A stretch of DNA of 10,812 bases, from contig NZ_DKLM01000120.1 of the NCBI RefSeq assembly GCF_002455975.1, positions 5,372-16,183 on the forward strand. The letters run 5' to 3'. The notes below the pieces were generated by a model. That model saw only the letters and a list, made by a program, of their open reading frames with translations. It ran no database searches and was not told the origin of the DNA. This DNA comes from Clostridium sp. UBA6640. Lineage in GTDB: Bacteria; Bacillota; Clostridia; Clostridiales; Clostridiaceae. Below are positions 4,598-10,812 of the stretch, in pieces. The position numbers and the translations under genes were made by a program. How positions within the stretch are numbered: the stretch's first letter is position 1; the number at the start of each line of letters is the position of its first letter.

Positions 4598-6004
4598 ATG
4601 AGTTTTTATGTTTATAATACAATGACGAGAAATAAAGACGAGTTCATTTCTATAAAGCCTAATAAGGTAGGAATGTATACTTGTGGACCTACAGTGTATA
4701 ATTACGCTCATATAGGAAACTTAAGAACTTACATATTTGAAGATGTTTTAAAAAAGTCATTAGAGTATGTGGGATACAAAGTAAAACATGTAATGAATGT
4801 AACTGATGTTGGACATCTTCAATCTGATAGCGATGAGGGTGAAGATAAAATGGCTCTTGGTGCATCAAGGGAAAAGAAAACCGTTTGGGAAATCGCTAAA
4901 TTTTACGAGGATGCTTTTTTTGAAGATTGCAATAAGTTAAATGTAAAAAGACCAAATGTTGTATGTAGAGCAACGGAACATATAGATGATATGATTAAAT
5001 TTATTAAAGGGCTTGAAGAGAAAGAATATACATATCAAGCCAATGGAAATGTGTATTTTGAAATAGATAAATTTAAAGATTATACGAAACTTGCTGATTT
5101 AAGTATTGACGAATTAGAAGCAGGTAGTAGAATAGAAGTTGACCCAAATAAAAAAAATCCATTAGATTTTGTACTTTGGTTTACAAATTCTAAATTTACA
5201 AATCAAATAATGCAATGGGATTCGCCATGGGGAAGAGGTTTTCCAGGATGGCATTTAGAGTGCTCTGCGATGTCCATGAAGTATTTAGGTGATAGAATTG
5301 ATATACATTGTGGAGGAATAGACCATATACCAGTACACCATACAAATGAGATAGCTCAATCAGAAGCTTATAGTGGACAAAAATGGGTAAATTATTGGAT
5401 ACATGGAGAGTTTCTAGTACTTGATGGTGGAAAAATGTCTAAATCAAGTGGAGAGTTTTTAACTTTAAAGATATTAGAAGATAAAGGATATTCACCTTTA
5501 GATTATAGATACTTTTGTTTACAATCAAGATATAGAAAGCAATTAGTATTTAGTTTTGAAAGTTTAGAAGATGCAAAAAAATCTTTTAAAGCTCTTAAAA
5601 AGAGAATATCCTTAATATTAGAGAATATAATTGAAAGTGAGTCAATAGATAAAGGGAAAATAGATTCGTATAAAGAAAATTTTAAAGTTCATATAAGTGA
5701 TGATTTAAATATAGCAAATGCCTTTACAGTATTATTAGATATGTTAAAAGATAATCAGCTTAATAATAAAGAAAAAGCAACATTAATAGAAGATTTTGAT
5801 AAAGTATTATCTTTAGATTTAATGAGGATTGAGAAAGACTTATCTAATGTAGATGAAGAACTAGTAAATAGATTGATTGATGAAAGAAATCAAGCTAGAA
5901 AAGCTAAGGATTATTCAAAGGCTGATGAAATAAGAAATCAACTTTTAACTATGAATATTGAAATATTAGACAGTAAAGAAGGTACAACTTGGAAAGTAAA
6001 ATAA
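4598..6004 (+). CDS. cysS: Cysteine--tRNA ligase (CysRS), divergent type
   Basis: A 468-residue class Ia synthetase that attaches cysteine to tRNA(Cys) using ATP in the cytoplasm. The Rossmann catalytic domain has CGPTVYNYAHIGN with the HIGH-type motif HIGN at 38-41 and KMSKS at 279-283. Zinc ligands that recognise the cysteine thiol align with the E. coli enzyme: C29, C222, H247 and E251. The helical anticodon-binding part includes the family element QARKAKDYSKADEIR (from 432). Length is normal (E. coli 461). Where most bacterial enzymes read close to NITDIDDKI, this one reads NVTDVGHL (67-74), followed by an acidic segment DSDEGEDKM. That suggests a distinct CysRS subgroup and possibly a second cysS copy. 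The start is clear: AAGGAGA about 7 bases before the ATG. It follows a structured RNA and terminator but has its own promoter. No partner for cysteine metabolism is adjacent. Confidence 0.96.
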   Translation: MSFYVYNTMTRNKDEFISIKPNKVGMYTCGPTVYNYAHIGNLRTYIFEDVLKKSLEYVGYKVKHVMNVTDVGHLQSDSDEGEDKMALGASREKKTVWEIAKFYEDAFFEDCNKLNVKRPNVVCRATEHIDDMIKFIKGLEEKEYTYQANGNVYFEIDKFKDYTKLADLSIDELEAGSRIEVDPNKKNPLDFVLWFTNSKFTNQIMQWDSPWGRGFPGWHLECSAMSMKYLGDRIDIHCGGIDHIPVHHTNEIAQSEAYSGQKWVNYWIHGEFLVLDGGKMSKSSGEFLTLKILEDKGYSPLDYRYFCLQSRYRKQLVFSFESLEDAKKSFKALKKRISLILENIIESESIDKGKIDSYKENFKVHISDDLNIANAFTVLLDMLKDNQLNNKEKATLIEDFDKVLSLDLMRIEKDLSNVDEELVNRLIDERNQARKAKDYSKADEIRNQLLTMNIEILDSKEGTTWKVK

Positions 6005-6023
6005 AAATAAATAGATAATCTTA

Positions 6024-6063
6024 ATAGAGTTAGATTGCTAAAATTTTAGTGATTTAACTCTAT
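6024..6063 (+). terminator. Long symmetric stem-loop after cysS, possible terminator
   Basis: ATAGAGTTA (6024-6032) pairs perfectly with TAACTCTAT (6055-6063). The intervening GATTG/TGATT pairs with wobbles and CTAAAA/TTTTAG closes the top, giving about 18 pairs around a 4-base loop. Only TATATTAATT follows, so the T run is poor. It may be a weak terminator or a processing hairpin between cysS and the next gene. Confidence 0.5.
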
Positions 6064-6136
6064 ATATTAATTATGGCAGTTTTTTAATAAATGTAATTTT
6101 TATTATAGATTTATTCACTAAATTATTAAATTATAT

Positions 6137-6161
6137 AGAAGGAACAGTGATGAAAGTATGA
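6137..6161 (+). promoter_or_regulatory. Ribosome binding site with three-codon upstream ORF
   Basis: AGAAGGA (6137-6143) is 14 bases from the ATG of the large gene but only 6 from an earlier ATG at 6150. That ATG opens a Met-Lys-Val-stop reading frame (6150-6161) whose TGA overlaps the large gene's ATG as ATGA. Ribosomes may load at the first ATG, terminate and re-initiate. No in-frame upstream start exists for the large gene. Confidence 0.4.
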
Positions 6162-9100
6162 AAAGGTTGTTACATTTAGGATTGGATGTTGGTTCAACAA
6201 CAGTTAAATTAGTGATTTTAGATGAGAATTTTCAAATAATATATAGTAAATATGAAAGGCATTTTTCAGATATTAAAAGTACTATATTCAATTTAGTAAA
6301 TGATGCTTATAGTTCTTTTCCGAGGGAAAGAATTACTGTAAATGTAACAGGTTCGGGAGGATTATCTGTATCTAATTGGCTAAAGATACCTTTTGTTCAA
6401 GAAGTTATTGCATGTAGTAAAACTATAGAAACCTTTGCTGATGATGTTGATGTAGCTATTGAATTAGGTGGAGAAGATGCAAAAATAACTTATTTTAAAG
6501 ATGGAATGGAACAAAGAATGAATGGAACCTGTGCAGGGGGAACTGGTGCTTTTATAGACCAGATGTCCTCACTGCTAAAAACAGATGCAGCAGGGCTAAA
6601 TGAGTTAGCTAAAAATTACAAAACTATTCATCCTATTGCTGCAAGATGTGGAGTATTTGCAAAGTCAGATATTCAGCCATTGATAAATGAAGGAGCGTTA
6701 AAAGAAGATATAGCAGCTTCTATATTTCAATCTGTTGTCAATCAAACTATTAGTGGGCTTGCTTGTGGAAGACCTATAAGAGGAAAAGTAGCTTTTTTAG
6801 GTGGTCCGTTATATTTCTTATCAGAGCTTAGAAAAAGATTTGTAGAGACTTTGAGTATTAAACCAGAAGATGTTATTTTCCCAGAGAACTCTCAATTATT
6901 TGTAGCTATGGGATGTGCCATATTATCAGTAAAAAGTGAGTATATTACATTTAAAGAGTTATACGATAAACTAGAACTTTTAAAATACTGTGAGGGACAA
7001 GAAGTACAAAGATTACCATCATTATTTAAGAACCAAGAGGAATTGGATGAATTTAAAAATAGACATAATTCTTTTAAGGTGAATTCAAAAGATCTCAATA
7101 GCTATAAAGGAAAATGTTATTTAGGTATAGACGCAGGTTCAACTACCACTAAAATAGCGTTGATTGATGAAGATAAAAATTTACTATACTCTTACTATGG
7201 TAGTAATGAAGGGAACCCTCTAAAGCTTATTAAGAGTGCATTATTAGATTTGTATAATAAAATACCTGAAGGAGTAGAAATTGTAAACTCAACGGTAACA
7301 GGATATGGGGAAGCATTAATTAAAGCAGCATTAAAGATTGATATAGGGGAAATAGAAACGGTAGCACATTATAAAGCGGCAGAACATTTCTTACCTAATG
7401 TAGATTTTATATTAGACATAGGTGGACAAGATATGAAATGCTTAAGGGTAAAAGATGGAGTTATTAATTCAGTGACTCTTAATGAAGCCTGTTCAGCTGG
7501 ATGTGGTTCTTTTATTCAAAACTTTGCTCAATCTTTAAATATGACTGTAGAGGATTTTGCTAAAGAGGCATTACTTGCTGAAAACCCCGTAGATTTAGGT
7601 TCAAGATGTACTGTTTTTATGAATTCTAGAGTAAAGCAAGCTCAAAAGGAAGGGGCAACGGTAGGAGATATATCTAGTGGACTTTCTTATTCAGTTATTA
7701 AAAATGCTTTATTTAAAGTTATAAAGATTAGAAATCCTAAAGAGATGGGAAAAAATATTATAGTTCAAGGTGGAACTTTTTATAATGATGCAGTACTTAG
7801 AAGTTTTGAATTGATTTCAGGCAAGGAAGTAGTTAGGCCAGATATAGCAGGGCTTATGGGAGCTTTTGGCTGTGCGCTAATATCAAAAGAAAGATACGTA
7901 GAGGGTAAAAGTTCTACTATACTTAAAAAAGAAAACTTAAGCAATTTTAAATCATCATCAACTATGAAAAGATGTGGACTTTGCAGTAATAATTGCTTGC
8001 TAACAGTAAATGGTTTTTCTGATGGAAGGGAATTTATACTAGGAAATAGATGTGAACGAGGATTAGGATTGGAAATAAAAAAGGATACAGTACCTAATCT
8101 ATATGAGTATAAATATAGGAGAATGTTCTCTTATAAGCCATTAAAAAAAGAAGATGCAATAAGGGGAACAGTTGGAATACCTAGAGTTCTAAATATGTAT
8201 GAGAACTATGGATTTTGGTTTACTTTCTTTACTAAATTAGGATTTAGAGTAGAGCTATCACCTAGAAGCTCCAAGTTAATTTATGAAAAGGGAATTGAAA
8301 CCATACCTTCTGAATCAGCATGTTATCCTGCGAAGCTTAGCCATGGACATATAGTTAGTTTAGTAGAAAAAGATGTGGATTTTATATTTTATCCCTCTAT
8401 AGTTTATGAACAAAAGGAACAAGAAGAAGCTACAAATCAATATAATTGTCCTATAGTTATATCTTATTCAGAGGTTATTAGAACTAATATTGACCTTTTA
8501 AAAGAGAAAAAAATACCTTTCTTAAATCCTTTTATATCTCTTCATAATAGAGAGGCTTTAGTAGTAAGGATGGAAGATTCACTAAAAGAGTATAAAATAT
8601 CTAAGCCTGAGATAAAAGAAGCATTAAAATTAGCTTTTATAGAGGATGAGTGTGTAAAAAGAGATTTAAGAGTAAAAGGAGAAGAAACTCTAGAATATCT
8701 AAAGGAAAGTGGTAAAAAAGGTATTGTACTTGCAGGAAGACCTTATCACATAGACCCAGAAATTAATCATGGATTAGACAAGCTTATTACTAGCTTTGAT
8801 ATGGCGGTTTTAACAGAGGATTCCATTGCTCATTTAGGGGAAGTAGAACGACCTTTAAGAGTAGTTGACCAATGGGTATATCACTCAAGATTATATGCTG
8901 CAGCTAGCTATGTAGCAAAGGAAAAAAATCTTGAATTAGTACAACTAAATTCATTTGGATGTGGATTAGATGCGGTTACTACAGATCAAGTTCAAGAGAT
9001 TTTAGAAAACAATAATAAAATTTATACAGTGCTAAAGATTGATGAGGTAAATAATTTAGGTTCGGCAAGAATTAGAATACGTTCATTAAAAGCTGCTATG

Positions 9101-10441
9101 GATGAAAGAGATAAAAAAGGAGTAATTCCTATAAAAATTGTTGAGCAAAGACCAAGGCCAATATTTACTAAAGAGATGAAAAAAACTCATACCATATTAG
9201 CACCTCAAATGTCTCCTATCCATTTTCAATTTTTAGGTCCTGCTTTTTCTTCAGAGGGATATAATTTAAAGGTGTTAGAAAAAGCCGATGGTAGGGTTAT
9301 TGAGGAAGGTTTAAAATATGTAAATAATGATGCCTGTTATCCATCTATACTAGTTGTTGGGCAATTTATAGATGCATTAAAATCTGGAAAGTATGATTTA
9401 AATAATACTTCTATTGCAATAACTCAAACTGGAGGAGGATGTAGGGCTACAAACTATATAGCTTTTTTAAGAAAGGCACTAAAAGATGCAGGGTTTGAAA
9501 ATATACCAGTTATATCTTTAAATGCAGCTGGACTTGAATCTAATCCAGGATTTAAATTTACATTAACATTATTAAAAAAGGCAGCTATGGGAATTTTATA
9601 TGGAGATTTACTCATGAGAGTTTTATATAGAGTAAGACCATATGAGGAAAAACAAGGTTCAGCGAGCGAACTTTACAACAAATATGTTGATATATGTATA
9701 GAAGCTGTAAAAAGAGGAAATGTTAAAGAATTTAAGAAAATAGTTAACAATATTGTAGATGATTTCGATAATTTAAAGATTAAAGATATTAGAAAACCTA
9801 AGGTAGGACTTGTAGGTGAAATATTAGTAAAATTTCATCCAGATGCTAATAACTATATAGTAGACATTATTGAATCAGAAGGCTGTGAAGCGGTAATGCC
9901 AGATTTAATGGACTTTTTCTTATACACTATAAAAGACTCAGAACTGAAAAGTAAATATTTGGGATTTAGTAAAAAAGATAAATATTTAGCTAGAGTTGAA
10001 GAAATGTATATAGAATTTTATAGAAAGCCAATGAAAGAAGCACTGGAAAATAGTAAAAGATTTAATGCACCTAAAAGTATATCTCATTTAGCTGAGCTAG
10101 CTGAAAATGTACTATCACTTTGCAACCAAACTGGTGAAGGATGGTTTTTAACGGCAGAGATGATTGAACTTATTGAAAGTGGCGCCAAAAACATTGTTTG
10201 TATGCAACCTTTTGCTTGTTTACCTAATCATGTAACTGGTAAGGGAATGATAAAAGAGCTTAGAAGGCAATATCCTGAGTCTAATATTGTAGCTGTAGAC
10301 TATGATCCTGGTGCTAGCGAAGTAAATCAGTTAAATAGAATAAAACTTATGCTATCTGTTGCATTTAAAGAATTAGAAGAAGATATAGTAATAGAAAAAG
10401 CACTGAAAGAAGTTGCAGCGTCTAATGAAAAGAAAAAATAA
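6158..10441 (+). CDS. 2-hydroxyacyl-CoA dehydratase activase/reductase fusion (BadF/BadG/HgdC type plus DUF2229)
   Basis: A 1427-residue cytoplasmic fusion. Two ASKHA ATPase modules (about 4-262 and 320-580) each have a phosphate loop, DVGSTTVK and DAGSTTTK, and the HgdC cysteine pair that bridges a [4Fe-4S] cluster between subunits: C125 and C164, then C445 and C484, both 39 residues apart. The HgdC activator of Acidaminococcus has C127 and C166. A linker follows with C606, C609, C613 and C632, likely another metal cluster. The rest is DUF2229 and HgdB-like: GIPR at 673, ACYP at 722, AGRPYH from 859, NSFGCG with C935, ACYP with C1060, TGGGC with C1095, and CMQPFAC with C1348 and C1354. The family uses ATP hydrolysis to inject low-potential electrons into a dehydratase or double-cubane reductase; such fusions are common in Clostridia but their substrate is unknown. 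No separate dehydratase gene is adjacent. Confidence 0.92.
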   Translation: MKRLLHLGLDVGSTTVKLVILDENFQIIYSKYERHFSDIKSTIFNLVNDAYSSFPRERITVNVTGSGGLSVSNWLKIPFVQEVIACSKTIETFADDVDVAIELGGEDAKITYFKDGMEQRMNGTCAGGTGAFIDQMSSLLKTDAAGLNELAKNYKTIHPIAARCGVFAKSDIQPLINEGALKEDIAASIFQSVVNQTISGLACGRPIRGKVAFLGGPLYFLSELRKRFVETLSIKPEDVIFPENSQLFVAMGCAILSVKSEYITFKELYDKLELLKYCEGQEVQRLPSLFKNQEELDEFKNRHNSFKVNSKDLNSYKGKCYLGIDAGSTTTKIALIDEDKNLLYSYYGSNEGNPLKLIKSALLDLYNKIPEGVEIVNSTVTGYGEALIKAALKIDIGEIETVAHYKAAEHFLPNVDFILDIGGQDMKCLRVKDGVINSVTLNEACSAGCGSFIQNFAQSLNMTVEDFAKEALLAENPVDLGSRCTVFMNSRVKQAQKEGATVGDISSGLSYSVIKNALFKVIKIRNPKEMGKNIIVQGGTFYNDAVLRSFELISGKEVVRPDIAGLMGAFGCALISKERYVEGKSSTILKKENLSNFKSSSTMKRCGLCSNNCLLTVNGFSDGREFILGNRCERGLGLEIKKDTVPNLYEYKYRRMFSYKPLKKEDAIRGTVGIPRVLNMYENYGFWFTFFTKLGFRVELSPRSSKLIYEKGIETIPSESACYPAKLSHGHIVSLVEKDVDFIFYPSIVYEQKEQEEATNQYNCPIVISYSEVIRTNIDLLKEKKIPFLNPFISLHNREALVVRMEDSLKEYKISKPEIKEALKLAFIEDECVKRDLRVKGEETLEYLKESGKKGIVLAGRPYHIDPEINHGLDKLITSFDMAVLTEDSIAHLGEVERPLRVVDQWVYHSRLYAAASYVAKEKNLELVQLNSFGCGLDAVTTDQVQEILENNNKIYTVLKIDEVNNLGSARIRIRSLKAAMDERDKKGVIPIKIVEQRPRPIFTKEMKKTHTILAPQMSPIHFQFLGPAFSSEGYNLKVLEKADGRVIEEGLKYVNNDACYPSILVVGQFIDALKSGKYDLNNTSIAITQTGGGCRATNYIAFLRKALKDAGFENIPVISLNAAGLESNPGFKFTLTLLKKAAMGILYGDLLMRVLYRVRPYEEKQGSASELYNKYVDICIEAVKRGNVKEFKKIVNNIVDDFDNLKIKDIRKPKVGLVGEILVKFHPDANNYIVDIIESEGCEAVMPDLMDFFLYTIKDSELKSKYLGFSKKDKYLARVEEMYIEFYRKPMKEALENSKRFNAPKSISHLAELAENVLSLCNQTGEGWFLTAEMIELIESGAKNIVCMQPFACLPNHVTGKGMIKELRRQYPESNIVAVDYDPGASEVNQLNRIKLMLSVAFKELEEDIVIEKALKEVAASNEKKK

Positions 10442-10442
10442 T

Positions 10443-10484
10443 AAAAATCACCATCAAAATTGTAATTTTGATGGTGATTTTTTT
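10443..10484 (+). terminator. Strong intrinsic terminator after the activase fusion
   Basis: A perfect 18-bp stem (10443-10460 with 10465-10482) around TGTA, starting 2 bases after the stop codon and ending in seven T. The 5' arm begins with five A, so it could also act on leftward transcripts. Confidence 0.95.
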
Positions 10485-10670
10485 GACTTTAAATAAAGGG
10501 TCTTATAAATAGGATTAAAAATGTTCTCCATTTTCATAGTATTTACATTCTTCAAGGGGAACAAATATATAGGGATACAATATAAAAACTTAATATATAC
10601 TCTGGAAAATAAATTTTCTATAAAAGCAGTTTTTATCCCTTAAAAATTGAGGATTAATAATTAAAAATGA
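10485..10670. other. AT-rich intergenic spacer leading into the repeat
   Basis: No gene with a start and ribosome binding site is visible. Leftward, 10515-10586 can be read as a short open tail, VFILYPYIFVPLEECKYYENG and then EHF-stop, which has protein-like composition and may be the remnant of a decayed gene. From about 10640 the sequence already resembles the left arm of the flanking repeat (AATTAAAAATGAAGAATTTA). Confidence 0.4.
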
Positions 10671-10812
10671 AGAATTTAGGATGAAATTCACCTTTAGTTA
10701 ATTTCTTAAAATAAAATTTATTCTCAAAAAACTTCAAAGGCCTTAATCGTGGAGTTTTAACCATAATTCTTCATTATTCATTCTTAATTTTTCATTCATA
10801 GAAAAGAATTTT
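10671..10812 (+). repeat. Dispersed intergenic repeat, copy 2 (right side cut by window edge)
   Basis: This is the partner of 1-142 in the same orientation, with 18 mismatches in 142 bases. The central hairpin is AAAACTTCA (10728-10736) with TGGAGTTTT (10750-10758), keeping nine pairs through one G-T wobble. Its left arm probably starts near 10640, which is not visible for copy 1. No transposase gene is linked to it. Confidence 0.8.

Noticed and set aside
6892..7098. Leftward 68-residue reading frame
   Set aside because: It is antisense within the large activase gene and has no start signal or family resemblance.
1..10812. Composite transposon or genomic island bounded by the two repeats
   Set aside because: No transposase or integrase gene lies inside, the repeats are short and 87% identical, and the genes between them have uniform host-like composition.

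Overview
The window is about 10.8 kb of very AT-rich DNA. Strong purine-rich ribosome binding sites, GTG and TTG starts next to ATG, A/T-ending codons and the gene content (a 2-hydroxyacyl-CoA dehydratase activase fusion, a zinc-dependent phospholipase C-like protein, DUF378 and DUF2284 proteins) point to a low-GC anaerobic Firmicute, most likely Clostridium in the broad sense. This is inferred from composition and protein families; no taxonomic marker is present. No phage, plasmid, CRISPR or transposase gene is visible.

Layout. Both edges of the window lie in copies of one dispersed repeat (1-142 and 10671-10812, same orientation, about 87% identical) that carries a conserved hairpin. From 223 to 1976 there is a mainly leftward group of small genes: a coiled-coil hypothetical protein (223-543), a cysteine-rich DUF2284 protein (1030-1674) and a two-helix DUF378 membrane protein (1752-1976), which has its own terminator at 1704-1731. 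One rightward coiled-coil gene (600-1043) sits among them, divergent from the first and overlapping the end of the DUF2284 gene. From 2243 onward everything reads rightward: a three-helix membrane protein, a phospholipase C-like protein, a degenerate flavodoxin-like protein, a long non-coding gap, a cysteinyl-tRNA synthetase, and a 1427-residue activase/dehydratase fusion that ends at a very strong terminator (10443-10484).

The most interesting part is the 572-base gap at 4026-4597. It is much richer in G and C than its surroundings and contains a dense set of perfect hairpins, a compact pseudoknot, a long-range helix and an intrinsic terminator (about 4141-4430). This looks like an independent structured non-coding RNA with its own promoter. 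The downstream cysS has a separate promoter after the RNA terminator. It is not a T-box, RNase P RNA, tmRNA or SRP RNA by any motif I can find. The clostridial raiA motif is the known family I would test first, but the neighbours here are not the usual raiA/comFC.

How the genes work together is mostly unclear. Most have their own ribosome binding sites and gaps of 75-150 bases or more, so the region looks like single-gene units rather than one operon. The CysRS charges tRNA(Cys). The activase fusion is predicted to use ATP to inject low-potential electrons into an iron-sulfur reductase or dehydratase module whose substrate is unknown.
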